A DNA stretch of 64,000 bases from Enterobacter sp. 10-1. GTDB taxonomy: Bacteria; Pseudomonadota; Gammaproteobacteria; Enterobacterales; Enterobacteriaceae. Within the stretch, counting starts at the first letter, position 1. Each line of letters begins with the position of its first letter. Positions 18,102 through 27,234 of the stretch are shown here, piece after piece. The notes under the pieces were generated by a model. The model had not been told where the DNA came from. It saw nothing but the letters and a program-made list of their open reading frames with translations, and searched no databases. The DNA lies in the NCBI GenBank assembly GCA_002270295.1, contig NISF01000002.1, positions 310,001 to 374,000 on the forward strand, given 5' to 3'. Position numbers and translations under genes: made by a program.

Positions 18102-19343
18102 TCAAATAACGGAGGGTTGCGGCATCAGCGGGTCCGAAGGCGACTTAGCCGATCGCAGCAAGAAGATGGAGATAAAGGTGGTGAAGAACACCAGCAGGCC
18201 CATAATCAAATAGGACCGGGCAAAGCCGTATATCTCGTAGCTATAGCCCGCCAGCGGCGACAGCACGGTAGCAATAACCGAGCTGGTGCAGGCAAAGCCC
18301 ACCAGATACAGCGTCGATGAGAGGCGTTTATCAAAGTTTAAGCTGTTGTATTTAAAGATAGATACCAGCAGAACCGGCAGCTCGACCGCATGCAGCAGCT
18401 TGGTTATGGAGATTAGCAGCGGCCCCTCCACCAGCCCGGAGGCCACCATCCGCAGCGCCATCACCATGCCGGCGAAAATCAGGCCATTTTTCGCGCCAAT
18501 GCGGTTAACCAGCCAGGGCGCGCAGAACATCCCCGCCGCCTCAAGAAACACCTGGAATGAGTTCAGATAGCCGTACATGGCGTTGCCTTCCTGCAGCGTG
18601 GCGAACTGCGAGGAGAAATAGACCGGGAACTGCTGGTCGTAGACGCCGTAAATACAGGTGCCAACGACGAAAAACACCAGCGCCCAGAAGCGGCGCAGGG
18701 TTAGCAGACGCAGCGCGTCTTCCAGCGTCACCTTGCCGCCCGCCACCGCTTCCTCCATCGCCTGCGACGCAGAGGAGACCCGCAGCCGCGCCAGCAGTAT
18801 AAAGAACACCAGGCCGGAACAGCTGGCGACCGCAAAGTTCAGCTTCGGGTTGATGTTAAAAAGCAGGCCGGCAAAAAAGGTCGCCACCGCCCAGCCCAGC
18901 GAACCCCACATCCGCGCTTTGCCGAACTCAAACTGGCTCTGGCGCGCCACGCGCTCGGTGTAGGACTCCAGTACGCCGATCCCGCCGTTGAAGGTCAGGC
19001 CGATGTAGATCCCGCCAAAAATACTGCCGAGAAAAATGTTAATGCCCAGCAGGTAGCCAAACAGCAGATAGGCCGGCCCGGAAAGGATCAGCAGCGCGGT
19101 GATATACCAGAGCAGGTTTTTACGCAGGCCGAGCTTATCCTGAATAAAGCCGTAGCAAATTTGGGCAAACAGCGCTGAGACGGAGAGAACCGCATAGATA
19201 ATGCCGGTATCCCCCGCCTTCAGGCCGACCTCCTGATGGAGCCAGATAGAGAGCAAAGAGCCGGACGAAGACCAGGTTACGAAAAAGAAAAACAGTAAGG
19301 CGCTGAGTATCGGATAGCTGTGAGAGTGATGTGCTTTCATCAT
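18102..19343 (-). CDS. cscB: Sucrose/oligosaccharide:H+ symporter (CscB/RafB/LacY family)
   Basis: 413 residues, 12 predicted membrane segments. Segments such as YGFIQDKLGLRKNLLWY (about 63-79), FEFGKARMWGSLGWA and YGYLNSFQVFLEA match the E. coli sucrose permease CscB and the raffinose permease RafB. It imports the disaccharide with a proton across the inner membrane. It is the first gene of the cluster cscB-cscA-porin and is divergent from the cscR-like repressor gene. The order differs from E. coli cscRAKB. Confidence 0.88.
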   Translation of the reverse strand: MMKAHHSHSYPILSALLFFFFVTWSSSGSLLSIWLHQEVGLKAGDTGIIYAVLSVSALFAQICYGFIQDKLGLRKNLLWYITALLILSGPAYLLFGYLLGINIFLGSIFGGIYIGLTFNGGIGVLESYTERVARQSQFEFGKARMWGSLGWAVATFFAGLLFNINPKLNFAVASCSGLVFFILLARLRVSSASQAMEEAVAGGKVTLEDALRLLTLRRFWALVFFVVGTCIYGVYDQQFPVYFSSQFATLQEGNAMYGYLNSFQVFLEAAGMFCAPWLVNRIGAKNGLIFAGMVMALRMVASGLVEGPLLISITKLLHAVELPVLLVSIFKYNSLNFDKRLSSTLYLVGFACTSSVIATVLSPLAGYSYEIYGFARSYLIMGLLVFFTTFISIFLLRSAKSPSDPLMPQPSVI

Positions 19344-19372
19344 GACGTTCTCTGTTGGAGTAATGCGTCAAT

Positions 19373-19448
19373 GGTAACGTTAACAAAACCCAAAACTCAT
19401 GCCCTTTCGCTGAGATACATGATGTTAATCACATAAGTTAACGTTAAC
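19373..19448. promoter_or_regulatory. Paired CscR-type operators
   Basis: In the 243-bp divergent gap between permease and regulator lie GGTAACGTTAAC (19373-19384) and the perfect palindrome GTTAACGTTAAC (19437-19448). Both have the central CG of LacI-family operators. The centres are 64 bp apart, about six helical turns, which would allow repression by looping. Confidence 0.7.
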
Positions 19449-19586
19449 ATAACAGAGATGCGATCGCGATCAAATATTCCTCGTCAGCGCGGCCGCACAA
19501 CCTGCGATAGAATATCGCATGATCCTTTTACATCAGCGACTTAGTTGTATAGCCTGTTGCCTGGCGGCAACGTTGGAGTAGTAAAT

Positions 19587-20582
19587 ATGGCATCCTTGAA
19601 AGATGTGGCAAAACTGGCAAATGTCTCTCTGATGACGGTTTCCCGCGCGCTGAACAGCCCGGAACGCCTGAAGCCGGAGACTCTGGCTCGCGTCCAGTCC
19701 GCCATTGAACAAACCAACTACGTCCCCGATCTCTCCGCCAAGAAAATACGCGGCGCCCACGCGACGCCAAACACCATCGGGGTACTGGCGCTGGATACCG
19801 TCACCACCCCCTTCTCGGTGGAAATTACGCTCTCAATCGAAGAAACCGCGCGGGCGCACGGCTGGAACAGCTTCGTGGTCAATATGTTTTCCGACGATAG
19901 CCCGGAAACCATCGTCGATCTGCTGCTCTCCCACCGGCCGGACGGGATTATCTACACCACGATGGGGCTGCGCCAGGTGCCGCTCCCGGCCAAGCTGCTG
20001 ACAATCCCCTGCGTGCTGGCCAACTGCGAAAGCCTGCACGACCCGGTGGCCAGCTATATCCCGGACGATGAGCAGGGTCAGTATACGGCGGTGCAGGCCC
20101 TGCTGGCGGCGGGCTATCGCCGTCCGCTGTGCCTGCATCTGCCGGCTAAACATCTGGCGACCGTGCGCCGACGTCAGGGGCTGGAGCGCGCCTGCCGGGA
20201 AGCGGATCTCGATCCGCATACGCTCGAACACTGCTACATGGAGTATGGCGATGAGCACTACCGCGATATTCCGGCGATGCTGCTGGCAAATATCCGCGCG
20301 GGTAAGCCGCAGTTCGATGCGGTGATTTGCGGTAACGATCGTATCGCTTTTATGGTTTATCAGACGCTGCTGGCGCAGGGCCTGCGCATCCCGCAGGACG
20401 TGGCGGTGGTGGGTTACGATAATATGGTCGGCATTGGCGATCTGTTTTTACCGCCGCTCTCAACGGTGCAGCTTCCGCATTATGAAATAGGGCGCCTGAG
20501 CGCCCTGCATATTATTAACGGCGACAGCCATCGGGATACGGTGCGGGTTGCCAGCCCCTGGCTTCCGAGGGACTCGCTGTAA
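19587..20582 (+). CDS. cscR: LacI-family sucrose repressor (CscR-like)
   Basis: 331 residues from the ATG at 19587, with GGAG 8 bp upstream. The DNA-binding domain begins MASLKDVAKLANVSLMTVSR and the effector domain shares long segments with E. coli CscR (HRPDGIIYTTMGLR, ICGNDR, RIPQDVAV). It probably represses the divergent permease-invertase-porin operon until the inducing sugar is present. It converges on araE, whose stop immediately follows its own (20582/20583). Confidence 0.9.
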   Translation: MASLKDVAKLANVSLMTVSRALNSPERLKPETLARVQSAIEQTNYVPDLSAKKIRGAHATPNTIGVLALDTVTTPFSVEITLSIEETARAHGWNSFVVNMFSDDSPETIVDLLLSHRPDGIIYTTMGLRQVPLPAKLLTIPCVLANCESLHDPVASYIPDDEQGQYTAVQALLAAGYRRPLCLHLPAKHLATVRRRQGLERACREADLDPHTLEHCYMEYGDEHYRDIPAMLLANIRAGKPQFDAVICGNDRIAFMVYQTLLAQGLRIPQDVAVVGYDNMVGIGDLFLPPLSTVQLPHYEIGRLSALHIINGDSHRDTVRVASPWLPRDSL

Positions 20583-22001
20583 TCAGTTGCCAATATCGCG
20601 CAGTTTCTTACCGGACATCAGATTGCGCTCGATGTGCTCAAGGGTGACGTTTTTGGTTTCCGGGATCAGCCAGAAGGTCACCCCGATAAAGGCGACGTTC
20701 AGCACGGTATACAGCCAGAAGGTGCCGGCGGCGCCGATCGCGTCGAGCAGCGTCAGGAAGGTCGCGCCGATAATCATATTCGACACCCAGTTGGTGGTGG
20801 TGGAACAGGTGATGCCGAAGTCGCGGCATTTCAGCGGCTGAATTTCCGAGCACAGGATCCACACCACCGGGGCGGCGCTCATCGCGTAGCCGGCAATACA
20901 CATCATGGTCATGCCGACGGAAAGCCAGGACAGGCCGCTTGAGGCGGTGCCGTTATCAAACTGCATCAGGCAGTAGCCGAGCACCAGCGTGCCCAGCGCC
21001 ATCACGCTAAAGCCGATTTTCAGCGCCGGTTTACGCCCGGCTTTATCCACGGTAAACACCGCAATAAAGGTGGCAAACATAAAGGTCAGGCCGACGACGA
21101 GGGTCGCCATCATCTGCTGCTCGGTGGTGGTGAAACCCGCCATTTTAAAAATACGCGGCGCGTAGTACATGATGATATTCATCCCGGTGAATTGCTGCAT
21201 CGCCTGCAGCAGCATACCGAGGAACACCGCCCGACGGACGTTGCGGTTGATCTTAAACAGCGCCCAGCCGCCCTGCTTGAGCTTCAGGCTTTCGCGAATT
21301 TCATTGAGCTCGTCCCGGGCTTTTTCCGAGGTATCGCGCAGCATGCGCAGCACCTCTTCCGCCTCGACGTGCCGCCCCTTCTCCGCCAGCCAGCGCGGGC
21401 TGTTGGGCAGGAACACGACCAGAATAATCAGCAGGACCGCAGGCAGCGCCAGCACCCCCAGCATGGCGCGCCAGTTGCCGCTGTAGCTAAATGCCGTATC
21501 GGATAAAAACGCCATCACGATACCCAGCGTCACCATCAGCTGGTACATGCTTATCATCTTACCGCGGACATTTTCACTGGCCATTTCAGAGAGATAAAGC
21601 GGCGCGGTGTAGGAGGCGATCCCGACGGCAACGCCAAGGAGAACCCTCGCCAGCAGAAGGACCTCCACGTTGCCGGCAAAGGCGGAGCCGATGGAGCCGG
21701 CAACAAACAGTATCGCCCCGACCATTAAACTGTATTTACGCCCGAGGCGGAAAGAGAGCCAGCCGTTGAACAACGCGCCGATAGCGGCGCCCAGCATCAT
21801 GCTGCTCACCACCCACTCCTGCAGGCGGCTGGATAAGGCAAAATGATCGGTAATAAAGGGCAATGCCCCGGCAATTACCCCAATATCGAGGCCAAAAAGG
21901 AGCCCGGCCACCGCAGCGGCAATGGAGACAAACTGGTTCATGCGCCGGGTATCGCGCTGCGTACGCGGCATTAACGTAGAGTCATTATTAATTGAGGTCA
22001 T
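20583..22001 (-). CDS. araE: Arabinose:H+ symporter
   Basis: 472 residues from the ATG at 22001, with AGGGA upstream. It is nearly identical to E. coli AraE over its whole length: 12-TM major-facilitator sugar porter with the motifs GRKYS (loop 2-3), PNSPRWLAE (after TM6), QQFTGMN (TM7) and PETK (C-terminus). It brings L-arabinose into the cell with a proton. An AraC half-site pair lies in its promoter. It keeps the E. coli order next to kduD. Confidence 0.97.
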   Translation of the reverse strand: MTSINNDSTLMPRTQRDTRRMNQFVSIAAAVAGLLFGLDIGVIAGALPFITDHFALSSRLQEWVVSSMMLGAAIGALFNGWLSFRLGRKYSLMVGAILFVAGSIGSAFAGNVEVLLLARVLLGVAVGIASYTAPLYLSEMASENVRGKMISMYQLMVTLGIVMAFLSDTAFSYSGNWRAMLGVLALPAVLLIILVVFLPNSPRWLAEKGRHVEAEEVLRMLRDTSEKARDELNEIRESLKLKQGGWALFKINRNVRRAVFLGMLLQAMQQFTGMNIIMYYAPRIFKMAGFTTTEQQMMATLVVGLTFMFATFIAVFTVDKAGRKPALKIGFSVMALGTLVLGYCLMQFDNGTASSGLSWLSVGMTMMCIAGYAMSAAPVVWILCSEIQPLKCRDFGITCSTTTNWVSNMIIGATFLTLLDAIGAAGTFWLYTVLNVAFIGVTFWLIPETKNVTLEHIERNLMSGKKLRDIGN

Positions 22002-22062
22002 TTTTCCCTGCCAGAACATAGTAAGACGTGATCAGAAAGTACGGGATCGGCGGGGCAATGTG

Positions 22063-22100
22063 TCAGGGTGGAGATGCCAAAGATATGGACTAAATAGCTA
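22063..22100 (-). promoter_or_regulatory. AraC binding half-sites at the araE promoter
   Basis: On the minus strand TAGC-N7-TCCATA (22100-22084) fits the AraC half-site exactly. A weaker direct repeat lies 21 bp closer to araE (22079-22063), the I1/I2 spacing known from araBAD. A CRP-like site (TGTGA starting 22114) lies upstream of it. The rest of the 308-bp gap 22002-22309 holds only the kduD terminator. Confidence 0.75.
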
Positions 22101-22263
22101 CCATCAATCGTTTTGTGATGGACATTCAACTTTCATAAAGGCGAGACGATTTCTCATCAACATAAAAATTCTTAATATCCATGCGATTCATTGTCACTCT
22201 ATAACTAATTAATATGGATTTTTTTAGTTTATCGATATGGACGATTAATGTTCACACATAAAA

Positions 22264-22292
22264 AAACCTGCCGTCTGCGGCAGGTTTTTGTA
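22264..22292 (-). terminator. Terminator downstream of kduD
   Basis: The sequence forms a long stem AAAAACCTGCCG/CGGCAGGTTTTT with a 3-5 base loop and T-runs on both strands. It lies 18 bp beyond the kduD stop and could also act in the other direction. Confidence 0.88.
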
Positions 22293-22309
22293 CGGCACAG
22301 CGGGAAAAA

Positions 22310-23071
22310 TTAGCGCGCCAGCCAGCCGCCATCAACCGCGACGGTATAGCCATTGATGTAATCAGACGCGCTGGAAGAGAGGAACACCACCGGCCCCATC
22401 AAATCGCCCGGCAAACCCCAGCGGCCCGCCGGAATGCGCTCAAGGATTTCGGCACTGCGCTGCTCGTCGGCGCGCAGCTGCTGGGTATTATTCGTCGCCA
22501 TGTAGCCCGGCGCGATCGCGTTAACGTTGATATTGTGCTTCGCCCACTCGTTCGCCAGCAGCCGGGTCACGCCCATCACGCCGCTTTTCGAGGCGGTGTA
22601 GGAGGGAACGCGAATGCCGCCCTGGAAAGAGAGCATGGAAGCGATGTTGATGATTTTGCCGCCGTTGCCCTGGGCAATGAAATGCTTCGCCGCCGCCTGA
22701 GACATAAAGAACACGCTCTTGATGTTCAGATCCATCACGTCATCCCAGTCCTTTTCGCTGAACTCGAGGGCATCCTGACGGCGAATCAAGCCGGCGTTGT
22801 TGACCAGAATATCGATATGGTCAAATTCAGCGACGGCGCGCTCCAGCAGCTGCGGGATCCCCTCAATCTGGCGCAGATCGGCGGTCAGGCTGAGAAAACG
22901 ACGGCCCAGCGCGGTAACGCGCTCAATCGTTTCCGTTGGCTCAACAATATTGATACCGACAATATCGCAGCCCGCTTCCGCCAGCCCTACCGCCATGCCC
23001 TGGCCCAGCCCGGTGTCACATCCGGTCACAACGGCCACTTTACCCTGGAGAGAGAATGTATCGAGTATCAT
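22310..23071 (-). CDS. kduD: 2-deoxy-D-gluconate 3-dehydrogenase / 5-keto-4-deoxyuronate-path oxidoreductase KduD
   Basis: 253-residue short-chain dehydrogenase. The NAD-binding TGCDTGLGQGMAVG loop (about residues 16-29), NNAG (about 90), catalytic Ser and YTASKSG (about residue 158) and the post-catalytic PG motif are all present. KduD reduces 2,5-diketo-3-deoxygluconate to 2-keto-3-deoxygluconate in hexuronate/pectin catabolism. It lies next to araE as in E. coli, but kduI, which follows it there, is not here. A KdgR box lies 190 bp upstream. Confidence 0.95.
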   Translation of the reverse strand: MILDTFSLQGKVAVVTGCDTGLGQGMAVGLAEAGCDIVGINIVEPTETIERVTALGRRFLSLTADLRQIEGIPQLLERAVAEFDHIDILVNNAGLIRRQDALEFSEKDWDDVMDLNIKSVFFMSQAAAKHFIAQGNGGKIINIASMLSFQGGIRVPSYTASKSGVMGVTRLLANEWAKHNINVNAIAPGYMATNNTQQLRADEQRSAEILERIPAGRWGLPGDLMGPVVFLSSSASDYINGYTVAVDGGWLAR

Positions 23072-23258
23072 ACCTGGTTCCTTTATCTTTCAGATAGCCC
23101 GTACTACACAGGCGAGGTTCTATCGGTTCGACCGGCTGCTTGCGCTGGCCATTATGGTAAGAAGAACTCTCTGGGGTGGCCCCATCATAAAAATAAAACA
23201 GAGTTCCGTTTTGCTAGTGTAACCATCTTATCTCCGGGCAAAGTCATTTTCAATTATT

Positions 23259-23277
23259 ATTAAAACATCGTTTCAAT
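23259..23277. promoter_or_regulatory. KdgR box on the kduD side of the kduD-ogl gap
   Basis: The core TAAAACATCGTTTCA matches the KdgR consensus at 17 of 19 positions. It lies 188 bp before the kduD start. Confidence 0.8.
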
Positions 23278-23514
23278 TTTTAGGTAAGCAAATGCTAAAA
23301 ATGCAAAACAGATCACGAAGCGTTGGCCCGACATGAGGGAAAAACGAATTAAATTCATTTAAATACAATGTATTATATAAACTTAGAAAATCGGCATCAG
23401 ATCGTAAAAAGTCAGCATAAAAACAAAGTCCCCCTCTCTATACCGCTCTCAGCAGCCAAAAAAAGTGCGATCCAGAGCAGGAAGTTATTGCGAACTGCGC
23501 TCGCCATCACAAAT

Positions 23515-23533
23515 AATGAAACAATGTTTTGAT
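23515..23533. promoter_or_regulatory. KdgR box on the ogl side of the kduD-ogl gap
   Basis: The core ATGAAACAATGTTTT matches the consensus at 17 of 19 positions, 88 bp before the ogl start. A CRP-like half, ATCACAAAT, immediately precedes it (23506-23514). The whole 549-bp gap 23072-23620 is AT-rich and holds no gene that I can support. Confidence 0.8.
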
Positions 23534-23620
23534 AAATTGATACCCATCTTTTAAATCAATCTCATCTGGTAAAACGTCCCTTTGGGAAGCGATACCGCAG
23601 GAAGGAAAAAGGAGTACATC

Positions 23621-24796
23621 ATGGCTAAAGGCATGCGGGTAAAACTCAACTATGAAGTCAGCCGCGACCCCGATACCGGGGCAGAGGTCACCCGCTTAAC
23701 CCCACCGGAAGTGACCTGCCATCGTAACTATTTCTATCAGAAATGCTTTTTCAATGACGGTAGCCACCTGCTGTTCGCCGGTGAATTCGACGGACACTGG
23801 AACTACTACCTGCTGGATATCGCCGCGGCCGAAGCCGTCCAGCTCACCGAAGGGGCTGGCGACAATACCTTCGGCGGCTTCCTCTCGCCGGACGATACTT
23901 CGCTCTATTACGTTAAAAATGACCGCACGCTGCTGGAAGTTAACCTCACTACGCTGCAGGAGCGCGAAGTCTATCGCGTCGCCGATGAGTGGGTTGGCTA
24001 CGGAACCTGGGTCGCCAACAGCGACTGCAGCAAGCTGGTCGGCATTGAGATCGCCAAAAGCGACTGGACGCCGCTTAACGACTGGCAGACTTTCCACGAC
24101 TTCTTCCATAAAGGCCCGCACTGCCGCCTGCTGCGCGTCGATTTGCAAAGCGGCGAAAGCCGCACCATCCATGAAGAGAAAAACTGGCTGGGTCATCCTA
24201 TTTATCGGCCGTTTGATGACCACACCGTCGCCTTCTGCCACGAAGGCCCGCACGATCTCGTTGATGCGCGCATGTGGATGGTGAATGAAGACGGCACCGG
24301 CGTACGTAAAGTCAAAGAACATGCGCAAGGCGAAAGCTGCACCCACGAGTTCTGGGTGCCGGACGGCTCCGCGCTGGTGTACGTCTCCTACCTGAAGGGT
24401 CAGCAGGGACGAACCATTTACAGCTTTAACCCGGATAGCGGCGTGAACGAAGCGCTGATGCAGATGCCCGCCTGTTCGCATCTGATGAGTAATTTTGACG
24501 GCACTCTGCTGGTGGGCGACGGTTCCGGCACCCCGGTGGACGTGAAAGATACCAGCGGCTATACCATCGATAACGACCCCTATCTGTACGTTTTCGACGT
24601 GGCGAAACGGGCTTATTTCCGCGTTGCGCGCCACGATACTTCATGGGCGACGATCGCCAACAGCCGCCAGGTGACCCATCCGCACCCCTCCTTTACGCCG
24701 GACGACAGCGCGATTTTGTTTAGCTCCGATAAAGACGGTAAACCGGCTATCTATATCGCGAAGATCCCTGAGCAGCGCGAAATGCTGCAGGCATAG
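23621..24796 (+). CDS. ogl: Oligogalacturonate lyase (PL22)
   Basis: 391 residues from the ATG at 23621, with GGAG 6 bp upstream. The protein starts MAKGMRVKLNYEVSRDPDTG and consists of seven-bladed beta-propeller repeats, matching the Ogl family (polysaccharide lyase 22). It is cytoplasmic and splits unsaturated digalacturonate into monomers that KdgF and KduI then open and isomerise. His residues in TCHRN (about 25) and ESCTHEFW (about 240) are candidates for the metal/catalytic site of the family. It is divergent from kduD and under a KdgR box. Confidence 0.93.
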   Translation: MAKGMRVKLNYEVSRDPDTGAEVTRLTPPEVTCHRNYFYQKCFFNDGSHLLFAGEFDGHWNYYLLDIAAAEAVQLTEGAGDNTFGGFLSPDDTSLYYVKNDRTLLEVNLTTLQEREVYRVADEWVGYGTWVANSDCSKLVGIEIAKSDWTPLNDWQTFHDFFHKGPHCRLLRVDLQSGESRTIHEEKNWLGHPIYRPFDDHTVAFCHEGPHDLVDARMWMVNEDGTGVRKVKEHAQGESCTHEFWVPDGSALVYVSYLKGQQGRTIYSFNPDSGVNEALMQMPACSHLMSNFDGTLLVGDGSGTPVDVKDTSGYTIDNDPYLYVFDVAKRAYFRVARHDTSWATIANSRQVTHPHPSFTPDDSAILFSSDKDGKPAIYIAKIPEQREMLQA

Positions 24797-24841
24797 CGCG
24801 TTGTGACCTGAGTTTGATTGAGTGTTTCTGTAACTGGCCTT

Positions 24842-24868
24842 GCCCTCCTTTTGGAGGGCTTTTTTTTT
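24842..24868 (+). terminator. Intrinsic terminator of ogl
   Basis: GCCCTCC/GGAGGGC stem with a TTTT loop, followed by nine T residues. Confidence 0.93.
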
Positions 24869-24940
24869 GGCCTGCTGCCGGCCACATTCAGGCCGTCCTC
24901 GCGCGTAATAATCAACGGAGGACGGCGGCTGATTAACGAC

Positions 24941-24965
24941 AAAACCCCGGCTAACTGCGCCGGGG
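24941..24965 (-). terminator. Terminator of kdgM
   Basis: On the minus strand CCCCGGC/GCCGGGG with a 7-base loop is followed by TTTT. It lies 24 bp beyond the kdgM stop. Confidence 0.75.
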
Positions 24966-24989
24966 TAAACGATGAGGCTGTTGTTTATG

Positions 24990-25685
24990 TCAGAAGGTAT
25001 ACGCCACGCCTACGCGGAAGCGGGTCTGGCGGTCGCTGCGGTCATTGACGCCAACGTTACCCACCTCGCCGTAGGGCGCCCAGTTTTTATCCAGCTTATA
25101 GGCCAGCTTAACGTTATATTCCTGGGAGTAGGGTTTATTGTCGTTACGATTTACGCCTTCGCTACTGCGGGCATAAACGTAGTTCAGCTCGGTACGCCAG
25201 TCGCCCATCACGAAGCCAGCCCACGCATCGCCGCGGTTAACTTTATCATCCTCTTTGCCCGCGTTTGCCGGATAGCGGGTGTAGTCATAACGGTAGCGGG
25301 CGGCAACGTAGAAACCGTTATCGAAGCTATACTGCACGCGCAAATTCGGCTTATAGATCGAGCGGCTGTCGTTACTTTCAATATTGAAGCCCGGCGTTAC
25401 GGAGAAATTCTTGTTCGCCTTCCACTGCCAGCTGATGGTTTCTTCATGCCCGTTGCCAACAAAGTCTGAATAAGGCTGATCGGTGTTATCCCCTCCTGAT
25501 TTCCACTTTGCCTCAACGGAGAAACCAAAACCGTTGGCGAACCGGTGCGACACGGAGACGCGGTCGGCGTTGGTTTTATCGGTTTTACCGCCGTCGATGA
25601 ATTCATGACGCAAATCCACCGTGACGGCCGAAGCAGCAAAAGACGCGGCGCAGAGAGCAGCAAGGGCCAGAGATCGTGCAAACAT
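24990..25685 (-). CDS. kdgM: Oligogalacturonate-specific outer-membrane porin KdgM
   Basis: 231 residues. A signal peptide (MFARSLALAALCAASFAASA) is followed by a small 12-stranded barrel of alternating hydrophobic strands ending in VAYTF, with the terminal Phe used for BAM insertion. Segments VTVDLRHEFIDGG and ADRVSVSHRFANGFG are typical of the KdgM family. It lets acidic oligogalacturonides cross the outer membrane before uptake by TogMNAB. The KdgR-like site at 25722 stands before it. Confidence 0.92.
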   Translation of the reverse strand: MFARSLALAALCAASFAASAVTVDLRHEFIDGGKTDKTNADRVSVSHRFANGFGFSVEAKWKSGGDNTDQPYSDFVGNGHEETISWQWKANKNFSVTPGFNIESNDSRSIYKPNLRVQYSFDNGFYVAARYRYDYTRYPANAGKEDDKVNRGDAWAGFVMGDWRTELNYVYARSSEGVNRNDNKPYSQEYNVKLAYKLDKNWAPYGEVGNVGVNDRSDRQTRFRVGVAYTF

Positions 25686-25721
25686 AGGGTACCCCTCAAA
25701 AGTAAAATTATGTTTCTATTT

Positions 25722-25740
25722 TATGAAACTGCATTTTATT
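25722..25740. promoter_or_regulatory. KdgR box upstream of kdgM
   Basis: TATGAAACTGCATTTTATT matches the palindromic KdgR consensus at 17 of 19 positions. It lies 37 bp before the kdgM start. Confidence 0.78.
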
Positions 25741-25885
25741 TTTTAAGGGATGATGTTTTAGTGATCGAGATCGTAATTATTTGTTTCAAAAAACATGGCA
25801 CATAAAGACGTGACAAAGCTCAACAAATAGGGCCGTTATTCGCCCTTTTTGCTGAGATCTATCGCGGAAATCGTGCCCGGTGGCG

Positions 25886-25912
25886 AAAAAAAGCCCCCTG
25901 CTAACAGGAGGC
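25886..25912 (-). terminator. Terminator of yqeF
   Basis: On the minus strand GCCTCCTG/CAGGGGGC pairs over 8 bp (one G-U) with a 4-base loop, followed by seven T residues. Confidence 0.88.
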
Positions 25913-25939
25913 TAAGAAGGGGAAACTCTTTTTTGGCCG

Positions 25940-27118
25940 CTACTCTCGTTCCACCGCCAGCGCGACGCCCTGGCCGCCGCCGATGCACAGCGTGGCCAGC
26001 CCTTTACGGGCGTCCCTTTTGATCATTTCATGGACCAGAGAAACTAAAATGCGGCAGCCGGAGGCGCCGATAGGGTGGCCGAGGGCAATGGCGCCGCCGT
26101 TGACGTTGACCCGCCGCTCGTCCCACTCCAGCACCCTGCCCACCGAAATAGCCTGCGCGGCAAACGCCTCGTTGGCTTCAATAAGGTCAACCTCGTCCAG
26201 CCGCCAGCCCGCTCTTTCCAGACAGCGGCGGGTCGCATGTACCGGCGCAATACCCATCAGCGCCGGATCGACGCCTACGCTTGCGAACGCGCGGATCCGC
26301 GCGAGGATCGGCAGGCCAAGCTCCAGCGCTTTCGCCTCGCTCATCATCATCACCGCCGCCGCGCCATCATTAATCGTGGAGGCATTGCCTGCGGTCACCG
26401 AACCCAGGCGGTCGAAGGTCGGCGGCAGACAGGCCAGGCCTTCCGCGCTGGCGTCAACCCGCGGCTGCTCATCGGTATCCACCCGCCGCTGCGCGCCGTT
26501 CTGCTCGGTCATCACCGGGACAATCTCGTCGCGAAAGCGCCCGGAGTCGATCGCCCGCCGCGCCTTGTGCTGTGAACTCAGCGCCCAGGCGTCCTGCAGC
26601 TCGCGGCTGATGCCGTACTCCCGCGCCAGATTTTCCGCCGTCACGCCCATATGATAATCATTGAACGCATCCCACAGGCCGTCGTGAACCAGGCTATCGA
26701 TCAGCTGGCTGTTTCCCAGCTGCGCCCCGGTGCGGCTATCGGTTAACACGTGCGGCGCGCGGCTCATATTCTCCTGGCCACCGGCAATCACCACATCCGC
26801 CTCGCCACACTGAATGGCCTGCGTGGCGAGATGCAGCGCCTTCAGCCCGGAGCCACAAACGTCGTTAATCGTGATTGCCGAAACGGTATTCGGCAGCCCG
26901 CCGCGGATCGCCGACTGGCGCGCAGGGTTCTGCCCGGTGCCGGCGGTTAGAACCTGCCCGAGGATCACTTCATCAATAGCGTGGGGATCGATTCCGGCGC
27001 GTTCGACTAAAGCCTTAACCACCAGGCTCCCCAGCTCCACCGCCGAGTGGCGTGATAGCGTCCCCTGGAAGCAGCCAATAGGCGTCCGCAGCGCGCCAAC
27101 GATCACGACATCTTTCAT
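25940..27118 (-). CDS. yqeF: Acetyl-CoA acetyltransferase (thiolase) YqeF
   Basis: 392 residues. The acyl-accepting Cys lies in NDVCGSGLKAL (about residue 88), the catalytic His in ALGHPIGASG (about 348), and the second Cys in CIGGGQG (about 378). It condenses or cleaves acetoacetyl-CoA. E. coli yqeF lies at the same place after kdu genes. No other fatty-acid genes are nearby, so its physiological role remains open. Confidence 0.92.
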   Translation of the reverse strand: MKDVVIVGALRTPIGCFQGTLSRHSAVELGSLVVKALVERAGIDPHAIDEVILGQVLTAGTGQNPARQSAIRGGLPNTVSAITINDVCGSGLKALHLATQAIQCGEADVVIAGGQENMSRAPHVLTDSRTGAQLGNSQLIDSLVHDGLWDAFNDYHMGVTAENLAREYGISRELQDAWALSSQHKARRAIDSGRFRDEIVPVMTEQNGAQRRVDTDEQPRVDASAEGLACLPPTFDRLGSVTAGNASTINDGAAAVMMMSEAKALELGLPILARIRAFASVGVDPALMGIAPVHATRRCLERAGWRLDEVDLIEANEAFAAQAISVGRVLEWDERRVNVNGGAIALGHPIGASGCRILVSLVHEMIKRDARKGLATLCIGGGQGVALAVERE

Positions 27119-27234
27119 CCTCTACCTCTGCCTGCCTCTGTGCAAAGAAACAACAACATAGTAGAGAATTGTTATCAAAAAATTTCGCAAATGTTTAAAA
27201 AAAGTGAGGTGAATCACAAAGATTTGCGGCGATT

